Shown: in pieces, positions 1-10,900 of the stretch | How positions within the stretch are numbered: position 1 is the first letter of the stretch | Layout: the number at the start of each line of letters is the position of its first letter | Assembly: GCA_002288455.1 (NCBI GenBank) | Contig: NEUS01000013.1 | Span: 1-51,816 of the forward strand | DNA length: 51,816 bases | Direction of reading: 5' to 3' | Source of the DNA: Opitutia bacterium Tous-C1TDCM | GTDB taxonomy: Bacteria > Verrucomicrobiota > Verrucomicrobiia > Opitutales > Opitutaceae | Position numbers and translations under genes: made by a program | The notes under the pieces: generated by a model | What the model saw: the letters and a program-made list of their open reading frames with translations, nothing else | Databases searched by the model: none | What the model was told of the DNA's origin: nothing

Positions 1-1187
1 TCTCCGCTCTGCCGGCGGATTTTGATTTCTTCGCGCGCGGCCACGCCGAGGGCCACAGCCTCCTGCAACCGCGCCACCGCCGCGGGTTCGGCGCCGGGTT
101 CGGGCAGAAACTCGAAGGGGCGGCGCCCGACGACCCAACCCAGTTCGTAGCCGGTCAGGCGGACGAAGGCGTCGTTGACCCATTGGATCGCACCGGAGGC
201 GTCCGCGATGAGCACGCCGCTGGCGGTGTGCTGCGCGACGAGCGCGAGCAGGGCGTTGGACTCCGCCGCCGCCCGCAGGCTGGCGTTGGCGTCGCGCAAC
301 TCGCGCGTCCGCTGGGCGACCGTGTCCTGCAACTGCGCCGCCTGTTCATGCAGCCGGGCTGTCAACAAAACCCGGGCCTGCTCCGCGGCTTCGCGGCGGC
401 TGTCGATATCGCCGGCGGACTCGGCGGAATACAACGCGAGCAGCAGCCCCGCCAGCACCAGCAGCACAGTGAGCAGGAAAGCGGCGTCGGGCAGGGAGAG
501 CAGATTGCGGTTGAGGAAAAAGACGAAGGCCGTCGCGAGCAGCACGGGCGGCAGCGCCACGCCGAGAAAAATCCGCCGCGCCACCGCGCCGCGGGCAGTG
601 ATGCTGGCGAGCGTGCCGAGCGCGGATTCCTCCGGCCGGGCGAGCAGCAGCCCGAGCCCCAGCAACAACAGGCAAACGAGAAACGGCAGCGCCGAAATCA
701 TGGGACGCGTGACGTCCTGCAGATCGAGCAGCGCCAGGCCGAAGAGCCCGGCGCAGGCGCTGGCCACCGCGAGGTTGCCCAGCCACAGGACCGCCGGCCG
801 CCCCGCGAAACGCAGCTTGGCCCGCAGCCCGAGCATCGCGGTCGCGATGACCGCCAAGGCGACCGCCGCCTGAATCGGCATCCCGGCCGTGCCGGGGAAG
901 CCAAAAGCCCGGCCCGCGGCCACCGCGAGCGCCAGACCGGCCGCGGTCCGGCCCAAGCCCGGGAACCGCTCCGTCAACTGCAGGCGCAGCGCCAGGCCGC
1001 AGAGGGCCAGACCGAAAGCGCCCGCCGCCGGCATCGGCTGCGGGGTCGGGCGCAGGAAACCGACGATGTCGATCCCGGCCACGGCCCCGCTGCCGGCCAA
1101 GGTGCCGAAGCCGGCGACAGCGATCCCCAGCCAGCCCGCGACGCGGCGGAAGTGGGAATCGAGCGGGGCGGATGCGGGCGGGGCCAC
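1..1187 (-). CDS. Membrane-bound PAS-domain sensor protein, probably histidine kinase (3' end cut by window edge)
   Basis: The frame runs leftward without a stop off the window, so about 395 N-terminal residues are seen. Roughly residues 10-270 are a series of hydrophobic segments rich in Ala, Leu and Gly, with about seven or eight possible membrane helices. A charged coiled-coil linker follows (AQLQDTVAQRTRELRDANA), then a PAS domain starting near LVAQHTASGVLIADASG with the typical WVNDAFVRLTGYE signature. This layout, membrane sensor plus linker plus PAS, is usual for histidine kinases or diguanylate cyclases; the output domain lies outside the window, so the enzyme class is inferred. The start is uncertain: no ATG lies near the N terminus and a GTG at 1187 was chosen. 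It lies about 50 bases downstream of alaS on the same strand. Confidence 0.7.
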   Translation of the reverse strand, partial: MAPPASAPLDSHFRRVAGWLGIAVAGFGTLAGSGAVAGIDIVGFLRPTPQPMPAAGAFGLALCGLALRLQLTERFPGLGRTAAGLALAVAAGRAFGFPGTAGMPIQAAVALAVIATAMLGLRAKLRFAGRPAVLWLGNLAVASACAGLFGLALLDLQDVTRPMISALPFLVCLLLLGLGLLLARPEESALGTLASITARGAVARRIFLGVALPPVLLATAFVFFLNRNLLSLPDAAFLLTVLLVLAGLLLALYSAESAGDIDSRREAAEQARVLLTARLHEQAAQLQDTVAQRTRELRDANASLRAAAESNALLALVAQHTASGVLIADASGAIQWVNDAFVRLTGYELGWVVGRRPFEFLPEPGAEPAAVARLQEAVALGVAAREEIKIRRQSG

Positions 1188-1237
1188 GGGAACACGTTGT
1201 CGGACAAAGTGACCGCCGAAGCGAGCCGGGTTGCGCC

Positions 1238-3937
1238 TCAGCCGCCGAGGACGGCTCCGAGTTGGGCGACGTCCTTGCCGCCGCCCATGGCGAAGTCGGG
1301 TTTGCCGCCGCCCTTGCCGCCGATTTGGGCGCTGAGGTTTTGGATGATCTTGCCGGCTTGGTGGCCGGCCTTGACCGCGGCGGGCGAGCAGAAGGCGACG
1401 AGGCTGGCCTTGTCGCCGAACGCGGCGCCGAGCTGGACGACGCCGTCGCCGAGCTTGGCCAGCACCTGCGAGCCGAGGCTGCGCAGCGCTTCCGGTTCGG
1501 AAACGCCGACCACGGCGGAAACGAATTTGAGGCCGTCGCGCACCACGGCTTTGGCCGCGAGTTCGTCGGCGAGACCGGCGAGGGCTTTTTGCTGGAACGC
1601 TTTCAGCTGCTTTTCCGTTTCCTTCTGCTGGGCGAGCAGGGCCTCGAGTTTCTTGACCACATCGCTGGCGCCGCCGCCGAGATGCGCGCTGACCGCGGCC
1701 AGCGCGGCCTCGCGGGAAGCGACGAGTTCGAACGCCGGGGTGCCGGCGACGGCCTCGATGCGGCGGGTGCCGGCGGCGATGGCCATTTCGGCGACGATCT
1801 TGATCAGGCCGATCTCGCCGGCGGTCGCGACGTGCGTGCCGCCGCAGAGTTCGCGGCTGTAGCCGCCGATGTCGACGACGCGGACGAACTTGCCGTACTT
1901 GTCGCCGAAGAAGGCGAGGGTGCCTTCCGGCTTTTTGTCGAATTCGGTTTCGTAGGTTTCGACCTTGGCGTTGTCGATGACCTTGGCGTTGACCAATTGC
2001 TCAACCTCAAGGAGCTGCGCGTGCGTGACGGCTTCGAAGTGCGAGAAATCGAAACGCATGCGGTCGGCGGTCTTCGACGTGCCGGCCTGGCGGACGTGCG
2101 TGCCAAGGACCTTGCGCAGGGCCCAATGGATCAAGTGCGCGGCGCTGTGGTGGCGGTTGATCGCGCGGCGGCGCTCGAGGTTGACGGACAGCGTGGCTGG
2201 GACGCCAGGGCTGAGCGCCGAAAGCTGATCGCTGACCGCCGCCTTGTGCAGGTGGCGGCCGGCCTTGTCTTTCACGCAATCGACGATCGTCACGAGCGCG
2301 CCGTTGATCAGCGCGGTGCCGGTGTCGCCGGTCTGGCCGCCCATCTCGGCGTAGAACGGGGTTTGGTCAAAGACGAGGAAGGTGTCGGCGTCGGATTTGA
2401 CGACGTCGATGAGCTGCGCGTGCGCTTCGGTCTGCGCGTAGCCGAGGAAGGTCGTCGGCTTCAGGTCGACGGCGGCGTCGCCCTCGGTGGCGGCGACGAG
2501 GATTTCCTTCTTCTGGGCGGCGCGGCCGCGCTCGCGTTGCTTTTCCATCTCGGTCTCGAAACCGGCGGCGTCGACCGTGAGCCCGCGCTCGGTGGCGAGC
2601 AGCTGGGTCATGTCGAGGGGGAAGCCGTAGGTGTCGTAGAGTTCGAAGGCGGAGGCGCCGCCGATGCTGCCGGCGGCCGCGGCCTTGCCGAAGATCTGGA
2701 GCCCGCGATCCAGCGTCCGCCCGAAGCTTTCCTCTTCGCTGCGGATCACGCGTTGCACGATCGATTGCTGCTGGACCAATTCCGGAAACACGGTGCCGAG
2801 GGATTCGACGACGGGCGCGACGAGTTGCTCGAAGAAACCGGGCGGCAGGCCGAGTTTCTTCCCGTACAAAATCCCGCGGCGCAGGATGCGGCGGATGACG
2901 TAGTTGCGGCCTTCGTTACCGGGCAAAATGCCGTCGGCGATGGCGCAGCTCACGCAGCGCGCGTGGTCGGCGAGCACGCGGAAGGCGACGTCGATGTTTT
3001 CCTGTTCCGTCAGGCCTTCGCGTTTCGTCGGGACCGTCGCGGTGTAGGTTTTGCCGGAAAGCGCGGCGACCTTGGCGAAGAGCGGGGCGAAGACGTCGGC
3101 GGCGTAGTTGGACGGATCTTTGTCGAATTCCTTGAAGCCGTTGGTCGTGGCGTAAATGCCGGCGACGCGCTCGAAGCCCATGCCGGTGTCGACGTGTTTG
3201 GCGGCGAGCGGGGAGAAGGTGCCGTCGGCGTTCGCGTTGAACTGGATGAAGACGTGGTTCCAGATCTCGATGCAGCGGGGGCTGCTCGCGTTGACCAGTT
3301 TGCGGCCCGCGGCTTCGTCGTCGGAGGGCAGCAAATTGAAATGGATTTCCGAGCACGGGCCGCAGGGGCCGGTGTCACCCATCATCCAGAAATTGTCCTT
3401 CTTGTTGCCATTGACGATGTGGACGGCGGGATCGAGGCCGGCGGCGCGGAAGATCTCGGCCCAGATGTCGTAGGCTTCCCGGTCGAATTCCGAAGGATCG
3501 TTTTTCGCTTTGTCGGGGGAATAGACGGTGGCGAAGAGGCGCTTCGGCGGAATGCCCCAGACCTGGGTGATGAGTTCCCAGCCCCAGCGGATGGACTCTT
3601 TCTTGAAGTAATCGCCGAAGGACCAATTCCCCAGCATCTCGAACATCGTGTGGTGGTAGGTATCGAAACCGACGTCCTCGAGATCGTTGTGTTTGCCGCC
3701 GGCGCGGATGCATTTCTGCGTGTCCGCGGCGCGGGTATCCTTCGCCGGTTTGACGCCGGCCCATTTCGAGACATCGGACGCGCGGTCGCCGAGGAAGATG
3801 GGCACGAACTGGTTCATGCCGGCGTTGGTGAAAAGCAATCCGGGCGAATCCGGGAGCAGGGACGAGGACGGCACGAGCGTGTGTCCCTGTTGGGCGAAGA
3901 AATCGAGGAAGCTCTGGCGAATCTCAGCGGAGGTCAT
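1238..3937 (-). CDS. alaS: Alanyl-tRNA synthetase
   Basis: Charges tRNA-Ala with alanine in the cytoplasm. The 899-residue product is close to the usual bacterial length (about 875). The N-terminal class II catalytic core is recognisable from the start (EIRQSFLDFFAQQGHT, LLFTNAGMNQF, KCIRAGGKHNDLEDVG, HHTMFEMLGNWSFGDYFK). The editing domain carries the zinc motif HHSAAHLIHWAL and the downstream CGGTHV box, and the C-terminal Ala-rich DHHA1-like region closes with a Gly-rich tail (GGKGGGKPDFAMGGG). The ATG at 3937 was chosen over an in-frame ATG 17 codons upstream because homologues begin with this MTSAEIR-type sequence. It is transcribed divergently from the signalling operon starting at 4080. 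Confidence 0.98.
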   Translation of the reverse strand: MTSAEIRQSFLDFFAQQGHTLVPSSSLLPDSPGLLFTNAGMNQFVPIFLGDRASDVSKWAGVKPAKDTRAADTQKCIRAGGKHNDLEDVGFDTYHHTMFEMLGNWSFGDYFKKESIRWGWELITQVWGIPPKRLFATVYSPDKAKNDPSEFDREAYDIWAEIFRAAGLDPAVHIVNGNKKDNFWMMGDTGPCGPCSEIHFNLLPSDDEAAGRKLVNASSPRCIEIWNHVFIQFNANADGTFSPLAAKHVDTGMGFERVAGIYATTNGFKEFDKDPSNYAADVFAPLFAKVAALSGKTYTATVPTKREGLTEQENIDVAFRVLADHARCVSCAIADGILPGNEGRNYVIRRILRRGILYGKKLGLPPGFFEQLVAPVVESLGTVFPELVQQQSIVQRVIRSEEESFGRTLDRGLQIFGKAAAAGSIGGASAFELYDTYGFPLDMTQLLATERGLTVDAAGFETEMEKQRERGRAAQKKEILVAATEGDAAVDLKPTTFLGYAQTEAHAQLIDVVKSDADTFLVFDQTPFYAEMGGQTGDTGTALINGALVTIVDCVKDKAGRHLHKAAVSDQLSALSPGVPATLSVNLERRRAINRHHSAAHLIHWALRKVLGTHVRQAGTSKTADRMRFDFSHFEAVTHAQLLEVEQLVNAKVIDNAKVETYETEFDKKPEGTLAFFGDKYGKFVRVVDIGGYSRELCGGTHVATAGEIGLIKIVAEMAIAAGTRRIEAVAGTPAFELVASREAALAAVSAHLGGGASDVVKKLEALLAQQKETEKQLKAFQQKALAGLADELAAKAVVRDGLKFVSAVVGVSEPEALRSLGSQVLAKLGDGVVQLGAAFGDKASLVAFCSPAAVKAGHQAGKIIQNLSAQIGGKGGGKPDFAMGGGKDVAQLGAVLGG

Positions 3938-4079
3938 TTTCAGAGGGCAATAAGGCGCAAGGACAGACGCCGCCCCGGGCCTTAGCAAGAGGGGAATTGG
4001 CGCGGGCCGCGCAACAAATGCCCTGCACTCCGCAATCGCGGCGGAGCCGGCCCCGGGCGATTGCGGCTAGGGTAGGGCG

Positions 4080-7000
4080 ATGGTTCCGCGGCCCACCGAA
4101 ACCCCGCCGGAGGACGAGCGATCTTCCGCGGAAGATCGGCGCGCCCCCCCGGACGTGCCCGGCGAAACAGCCGTGCTCTGGGTGCGGCTTGGCTTCGGGC
4201 TGGCGGCGGCCTGCGCCTTGGCGGTGGCGGTCCTGTCGTGGCACAGCCTGCTCGATCTTTCGGACCAGTTGGCGGAGCAGGCCCACGCCGCGGATACCCT
4301 CGCGGCGATCGGCCGGGTCGAAGTGGCGATGTCGGGACTTCGCGCCGTCTGGCCTGCCGCCGGACAGCTGCCGCGGGCGGAAGCCGCCCGCGAGCTCGCC
4401 ACCGCGACCGCGGCGCTCGAACGTCAATTGGCCGGCCTGATCGATCACGCCGGAGCGGACCATTGGGAACGAAACGCCGCCGCCGCCTTCATCGGGGCCC
4501 TGCAGCGGCGGCTCGCGGCGGCCGCGGCCTTTGCCCGCGAATCGGAGCCCGATGCGGCCACCGCCGACTTGATCGACCGGCAGTTCCACGAAACCGACCT
4601 GCGCCTGGCCCAGGAATTGAAGCAGCGCATGTTCGACCACATGGGCGGCATCAAGGTCCACGCGGCGGAGAGCGTGCGGATCGCCGGCCTGGTCGGACTC
4701 TTCTCCGGCCTCGTCGCGGCGATCGGTCTGGGTTTCGCCCTCGCGCGCATCGAGCGCAACCTCGCCCGTGCCCGCACGGCCGAGGCCGCCCTTGCGGCCG
4801 CCAAGGCCGGTCTCGAGGCCCGGGTCGCCGCGCGCACCGAGGAGTTGGCCGCCGCCAACCGCCGCCTCCGGGACAACGAGGCCCTGCTGCAGACCGTGAC
4901 CGAGACCGCCGGCGTCGGACTGCTCGTGGTCGATGCGCAGCACCGCTACCGTTTCGCCAACGCCGCCTACGGCCGGTTTTTCGGAATTCCGCCCGAGTCG
5001 GTGATCGGGAAAACCGTGCGCGAAGTCCGCGGCGACCCGTGGTACGAGTCCGAGTTGCGGGACCTGCTGGACCGCGGCCTCGCCGGCGAGCGGAGCACAC
5101 GGGAAATTTCCACGCGTCCGCACGTGCCGTCGGGGCCGACCCGCGACCTGATCATGACCTTCGAGCCGGGCCGCGAACGAACCGGGCGCGTGGTCGTGAT
5201 CGTGTTCTCCGACGTCACCGCCCAGCGCCAGACCGCGGAAGCGTTGCGGGAATCGCAGCGCCTTTACCGCACTCTGGTGGAGCAGTTGCCGGCCGCGGTC
5301 TTCCGCAAAGACGCCGCCGGACGCTACGTTTTCGTCAACCGCAAGTACGTCGAGCTCTCGCGCGCGCCGGAAAACGAGATCCTCGGCCGGACCGCCGGCG
5401 AATTTGCCGCCGCACGCGCGCAGGCGGAAGGCCGGACCGAAAGCGCGCCTTGGCACCACGCGTATGCGCAGGGCGACGCTCACCACGCCCGGATCATGGC
5501 GAGCGGGGAAGTGATCGAGCAAGACGAGCAGACGTTGCTGCCCGAGGGGAATGTGATGCACCTGCACGCCATCAAGTCGCCGGTCTGCGACGAGCAGGGC
5601 CGCATCTGCGGTTCGCAGGGTATTTTGGTCGACGTGACCGCGGCCCGCCACGTCGACGCCGAACTGCGCAAGAACGAGGAACGCATGCGCCTCGCTTCCG
5701 AGGCCGCCCGGATCGGATTCTGGGAACTCGACCTGCGCACCCAGCGCCTGGTCTGGTCGCCCCAGCAGGAACGGCTGATGGGTTTCGCCGAAGGCGAGTT
5801 CTCCTGCCGCCACGAAGCGTTTGTCGATCTGGTCGTGCCGGAGGATCGCCCCCTGCTCGCCGCCGCCCGCGAGGCCGCGCTGGGCGACCCCGCCGGCGAC
5901 CCCCGCGCGGAGCTGCGGTTCCGGCTCCGCGACGGGCAGGAGCGCTGGGGCGCCGTCCGCGGCCGGGTCGTGCGCGACGCCGCGGGCGACGCGGTCATGG
6001 TGCGCGGCCTCGACGTCGACATCACGCTGCTGAAGCGGACGGAAACGCAGCTCGCCGCCGAGCGGACGCTGCTCCGCACCGTCCTCGATCTCCTGCCGGA
6101 ATCGATCTACGTGAAGGACACGGCCAGCCGCTTTGTCGCCGCCAACGCGACCTGCGCCGCGCACATGGGGGTCGCGCATCCGGCCGAACTGCTCGGCAAG
6201 ACGGATGCCGACTTTTTCGACGCCGGCCTGGCCGCCCGGTTCCGGGCGGAGGAAGTCGCGGTCATGGCCGGACAGGCCGAGGTCGACCGGGAGGACTTCT
6301 TCACCCAGGCGGACGGCAATCCCGTTTACCGGCTCGCCAGCCGGGTGCCCTTGCCGGACGCCGGCGGCCGCATCGCGGGGCTGGTCGGCACCAGCCGCGA
6401 CGTGACGGCGGCCAAGCGCGCGGAACTGGCCCTGCGCGAGAGCGAGAACCGCTTCCGCGTCCTGTTCGACATCACGGCCGACGGGCTCTTTGTGCACGAC
6501 GGGGAAGGGCGCCTGCTCGGCGTGAACCGCCGGGCCTGCGAGAGCCTCGGCTACACCCGCGACGAACTCCTCGCCCGCACGGTCTTCGACCTCGAAGTCG
6601 CGGTCGACCGCGGGACGGTGGTCGCGGCTTGGGCGGCGATCGCCGAAGGGGAACTGGTTTTCATCGCCGGCGCGCACCGGCGGAAGGACGGCACGATTTT
6701 CCCGATCGAGGTCAGCGTCAGCTGCGTGCAGCTCGGCAGCCGGCGACTGTTCATGTCGAGCGTGCGCGACGTGTCCGAGCGCAAACGCGCGGAACAGCAG
6801 ATCCGGCAACTCAACGAATCGCTGGAACGGCGTGTGGCCGAGCGCACCGCCCAGCTTTCCGCGGCCAACGAGGAACTCGAGGCCTTCACCTATACGGTTT
6901 CGCACGACCTGCGGTCCCCGGTCCGGGCAATGGACGGCTTCGCGCGGGCCGTGATCGAAGACTGGAGCAAACTGCTGCCGCCCGAGGGACGGCGGGATCT

Positions 7001-7544
7001 CGATACAATTCGCGGCGAGGCCCAGCGCATGGGCCGCCTGATCGACGATCTACTCGCCTTTTCCCGCCTGAGCCGGGCCCCGGCGCGCCCGGATCCCGTC
7101 GACATGGCCGATCTGGTCGCGGCCTGCCGGGAGGAGCTGGCCCCGGAAACCTCCGGCCGCGAGATCGTGTGGCAAGTCGCCGCGCTGCCCGGCGCGCAGG
7201 GCGATCGCGCGCTGCTCCGCCAAGTGTGGCACAACCTCCTCGCGAACGCCGTGAAGTACACGCGCCCGCGTCGCCCCGCCCACATCACGATCGGAGCCGG
7301 GACCTCCGCCGGGGGGACCGTCTATTGGGTCGCCGACGACGGCGTGGGTTTCGACATGCGCTACGCGGCCAAGCTGTTCGGCGTGTTCCAGCGGCTGCAC
7401 CGGGCCGACGAATTCGAGGGCACCGGCGTCGGTCTCGCCATCGTCCGCCGGATCGTGCACCGCCACGGCGGCCGCGTCTGGGCCGAGGCCGAAGCTGGCA
7501 AAGGCGCGAAATTCTGCTTCACCCTCGGTTCATCCCAGCCATGA
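4080..7544 (+). CDS. Multi-PAS transmembrane sensor histidine kinase
   Basis: A 1154-residue sensor kinase. One hydrophobic helix near residues 32-54 and a second near 200-222 bracket a helical, probably periplasmic region of CHASE3 type. A coiled coil (ARVAARTEELAAANRRL) leads into about five PAS/PAC units between residues 270 and 910. The C-terminal transmitter has the H box VSHDLRSPV with phospho-acceptor His942, N box NLLANAVKYT, G1 box DDGVGFD, F box FGVFQRLH and G2 box GTGVGLAI. This resembles phytochrome-like and bacteriophytochrome-associated kinases in the transmitter, but there is no GAF/PHY module. The stop codon overlaps the next ATG by four bases (ATGA), so it is the first gene of a three-gene signalling operon. 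The ligand sensed cannot be told. Confidence 0.95.
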   Translation: MVPRPTETPPEDERSSAEDRRAPPDVPGETAVLWVRLGFGLAAACALAVAVLSWHSLLDLSDQLAEQAHAADTLAAIGRVEVAMSGLRAVWPAAGQLPRAEAARELATATAALERQLAGLIDHAGADHWERNAAAAFIGALQRRLAAAAAFARESEPDAATADLIDRQFHETDLRLAQELKQRMFDHMGGIKVHAAESVRIAGLVGLFSGLVAAIGLGFALARIERNLARARTAEAALAAAKAGLEARVAARTEELAAANRRLRDNEALLQTVTETAGVGLLVVDAQHRYRFANAAYGRFFGIPPESVIGKTVREVRGDPWYESELRDLLDRGLAGERSTREISTRPHVPSGPTRDLIMTFEPGRERTGRVVVIVFSDVTAQRQTAEALRESQRLYRTLVEQLPAAVFRKDAAGRYVFVNRKYVELSRAPENEILGRTAGEFAAARAQAEGRTESAPWHHAYAQGDAHHARIMASGEVIEQDEQTLLPEGNVMHLHAIKSPVCDEQGRICGSQGILVDVTAARHVDAELRKNEERMRLASEAARIGFWELDLRTQRLVWSPQQERLMGFAEGEFSCRHEAFVDLVVPEDRPLLAAAREAALGDPAGDPRAELRFRLRDGQERWGAVRGRVVRDAAGDAVMVRGLDVDITLLKRTETQLAAERTLLRTVLDLLPESIYVKDTASRFVAANATCAAHMGVAHPAELLGKTDADFFDAGLAARFRAEEVAVMAGQAEVDREDFFTQADGNPVYRLASRVPLPDAGGRIAGLVGTSRDVTAAKRAELALRESENRFRVLFDITADGLFVHDGEGRLLGVNRRACESLGYTRDELLARTVFDLEVAVDRGTVVAAWAAIAEGELVFIAGAHRRKDGTIFPIEVSVSCVQLGSRRLFMSSVRDVSERKRAEQQIRQLNESLERRVAERTAQLSAANEELEAFTYTVSHDLRSPVRAMDGFARAVIEDWSKLLPPEGRRDLDTIRGEAQRMGRLIDDLLAFSRLSRAPARPDPVDMADLVAACREELAPETSGREIVWQVAALPGAQGDRALLRQVWHNLLANAVKYTRPRRPAHITIGAGTSAGGTVYWVADDGVGFDMRYAAKLFGVFQRLHRADEFEGTGVGLAIVRRIVHRHGGRVWAEAEAGKGAKFCFTLGSSQP

Positions 7545-7999
7545 ACCCCGCTCCCGATCTGCTCCTTGTCGAGGACAACCCCGCCGATCTCGAACTGGCG
7601 CTCCGCGCGATCCGCCGCGCCGGCGTCGCCTATGCCGGAGAGGTGCGCGTGGCCCGCGACGGCGCCGAGGCGCTGGCGTGTTTCTTCGGGGCCGATGCCG
7701 AGTGGGGCCGCGCCGCCGGCCGGCTGCCCCGGGCGGTATTCCTCGATCTCAAGCTGCCGAAAATCGACGGTTTCGGCGTGCTGCAGCAGCTCAAGTCCGA
7801 TCCGCGGACGCGGGCCGTCCCGGTCGTGGCGCTGACGTCTTCCCGCGAGGCACGGGATATCGCCGAGTGCTACCGCCTCGGAGCGAACAGCTACGTCGTG
7901 AAGCCGATGGAATCCGAGGACTTCGCGGCCGCCGTCGGCGGGCTGCGGGACTACTGGCTCGGCCGGAACGAACCGCCCCCGGCACCGGGCCAGCCATGA
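7541..7999 (+). CDS. Single-domain response regulator, Rcp1-like
   Basis: A 152-residue stand-alone receiver domain without a DNA-binding output. It has the acidic pocket VEDNPAD, phospho-acceptor Asp69 in FLDLKLPKIDG, the switch residues in ALTSS and the conserved lysine in VVKPM. The length and motif spacing fit the Rcp1 class of receivers, which take phosphate from kinases such as the upstream gene product. It overlaps the kinase by four bases and the following hybrid kinase by four bases, indicating translational coupling and a shared phosphorelay. A phosphate shuttle between the two kinases is inferred from this order. Confidence 0.95.
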   Translation: MNPAPDLLLVEDNPADLELALRAIRRAGVAYAGEVRVARDGAEALACFFGADAEWGRAAGRLPRAVFLDLKLPKIDGFGVLQQLKSDPRTRAVPVVALTSSREARDIAECYRLGANSYVVKPMESEDFAAAVGGLRDYWLGRNEPPPAPGQP

Positions 8000-10900
8000 A
8001 CCCCGCGCCCCGCATCCTTCTGGTCGAGGACAGCGAGCTCGACGCCGAGCTCGTGATGCGGGCGCTCCGGCGCGGGGACCTCGAAGCGGAGTGGCGGCGC
8101 GTGCAGACGGAACCGGACTTCCTCGCCGCCTTGGCGTGGAACCCGGCCCTGGTGATTTCGGATTTCAACCTGCCGCAGTTCTCCGGCCAACGGGCGCTCG
8201 AGCTCCTGCGCGGCCGCGGACTCGCGATCCCTTTCATCGTCGTGTCCGGAGCCCTGGGCGAGGAAGCCGCCGTCGAGATGATGCGCCTCGGTGCCGTCGA
8301 CTACCTGCTGAAGGATCGGCTCGGCCGCCTGCCCGCCGCGGTGGAAGCCGCGCTGGCCAAGAGCCGCCTCGAAGCGGAGGCCGCGGCCGCCCGCGCGGAA
8401 CTGGCGGAAAGCCAGCGCATGCTCTCGACCCTCGCCGGCAATCTGCCCGGCATGGCGTATCGGCGAAAGGCGGACAGCTCCGGCGCCATGCTCTATGTCA
8501 GCGAGGGCTGCCGCGCCCTCACGGGTTACGAGCGCGCCGAATTGGAAGGGGATGCCGCGGTCGCCTACGCCGACCTGATTTACCCGGAGGACCGGGTCGT
8601 CCGCGAACAACGCTGCGAAACCGCCCTGGTTTCGCGGACCTCTTGCGGCAACGAGTACCGGCTGCGGACCCGCGACGGCGGCACGCGCTGGGTCGCGGAC
8701 ACCGCCCGCGGCATCTACTTGGCCGACGGCAGCCTCTCGCACGTCGAAGGGTTCGCGCAGGACATCACGGACCGCAAATCGGCCGTCGAGGCCCTGCGCC
8801 AAAGCGAGGAATTGCACCGCAGCCTGATCGAGGCCTCGCCGGATGCGATCGTCGTGGCGGAGCCCGACGGCTGCCTTGTCTTCGCGTCCCACCAGGCCCG
8901 GCGCCTCTTCGGTTTCGGCGCCGCCGATTCCGTCGACGGCGTGCAGGTCTTCAATTTTATCTCCGATGCCGATCGCCCGCGCGCCCTGCTCAATCTCCGG
9001 CGCATTCTGAACGACCGGGCCATCACCTCGAACGTCTACCGGATGCAGCGGCGCGACGGCACGCCGTTCGAGGGGGAAGTGAATTCCGCCTTGCTGCAAT
9101 CCCCCGACGGCCGGCCGCGCGGCCTCGTCGTCGTCACGCGCGATGTGACCGAGCGTCGGCGCGCGGAGGCGGCGCTGCGGGAGAGCGAGGCGCGGTTCTC
9201 GGCGGTGTTCGAGGCCAACCCCATCGGCACGGCGCTGACCCGGCTCGACGACGGTCTCTTCCTCGATGCCAACGAGGCCTACGCGAAGATCTTCGGCCTG
9301 CAGCGGGAGGAGATTCTGGGGGCGCATTCCGCCGATCTCGATGCCTGGGTGGATCGCGGGGAACGCGACCGCCTGCTGGGCCGGATGCAGGTCTCCAACG
9401 CTCCCGTCAGCGCGGAGGTGACCTTCCGCCGCCGCAACGGCGAGGAGTTCGCCGCCGCGATTTCCCTCGCGCCGATCGAGGTCGACGGCGAACGCATCGT
9501 GCTCGGACTCGTCGCGGATATCACCGCGCGCAAACACGCCGAAACCACTTTGCGCGAAAGCGAGGAGCGCTTCCGCCAGGTCGTCGAAACCATCCACGAG
9601 GTCTTCTGGATCGTCGACGGCGCGACCGGCGAAGTGAGCTATGTCAGCCCGGCCTTTGAGCGCATCTGGGGTCGGCCGCCGGCGGAAGCGACGCAAGCCG
9701 GCTGGCTCGACAGCGTTTTCCCCGAGGACCGGCCGCGCGTGGAGGCCCGGGTCGCCCATCGCGGCACCGGGGCCGGCTACGACGAGATTTACCGGATCCA
9801 GCGGCCCGACGGCGAAGTCCGCTGGGTGCACGACCGCGGGTTCCCGTTGCCCGCGCCCGACGGCCGGATCCTGCGCTACGTCGGCATCGTGGAGGACATC
9901 ACCGAGCGGAAGAACCTCGAATCCCAGTTCCTGCGCGCGCAGCGCATGGAGTCGATCGGGACGCTCGCAAGCGGGATCGCGCACGACCTCAACAATATTC
10001 TCGCCCCGCTCCTCATGGTGGCGCCGTTGCTGCGGCAGAATCTCGCCAGCGAACACGACCGCGAGTTGCTCGGTCTGGTGGAGCAGGGCGCGCAGCGCGG
10101 CGCGTCCATCGTGAAGCAATTGCTCACCTTCAGCCGCGGCGTGCGCGGCAACCGCGGCGCGGTGCAGGTGCGGCACCTGCTCAAGGAAATCGCGGCGCTG
10201 ATGCGCGAGACGTTCCCGCGCGAAATCGCGATCGTCGACGCCGCGGCCGCGGGCCTGCGGCCGATCGTCGCCGACGTGACCCAGCTGCACCAGGTGCTGC
10301 TCAACCTCTGCGTGAACGCCCGCGATGCCATGCCGGGCGGCGGGCAACTCGAGCTCGGGGCGTGCAACCGCGAAGTGACCGCGGCCGACCGGATCGCGTT
10401 TCCCGAACTGCCCGCCGGGGACTACGTCGAACTCTGGGTCCGCGACACCGGCGGCGGCATCGACTCCGCGTTGATCGACCGGATTTTCGAGCCGTTCTTC
10501 ACCACCAAGGAAATCGGCCGCGGCACCGGTCTCGGCCTGTCCACCGTGCTCGGCATCGTGAAGAGCCACGACGGCGCTGTCCGGGTCGAAAGCGAACTCG
10601 GCCGCGGCAGCCGCTTCATCGTTTTGTTGCCCGCAGCCCCGGGCGATCCGGACGCCGCCCACGCGGCCGCCGCGCCCGCCGGCCGCCGCGGCCGCAACGA
10701 ACTCGTGCTCGTGGTGGACGACGAAGAGTCGATCCGCTCGGTACTGCGCCGCGTGCTGGAACACAGCGGCTACCGCGTGCTCTGCGCGGCCAACGGCCAG
10801 GAGGGGCTCGCGGCCTACGTCGCCCACCGCGGCCAGGTGGACCTGATCTTCACGGACCTGATGATGCCGACCATGAGCAGCATCTCGCTGATCCGGGCGG

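Noticed and set aside
1172..3985. Long open frame of more than 900 codons on the plus strand opposite alaS
   Set aside because: It is the antisense shadow of alaS. High GC content keeps all frames open; the translation has no family motifs, while the minus strand is a complete alanyl-tRNA synthetase.
3924..6905. Long minus-strand open frame opposite the multi-PAS kinase
   Set aside because: Composition is Gly/Ala/Arg/Asp-rich without motifs. The plus strand has full kinase signature boxes in one frame.
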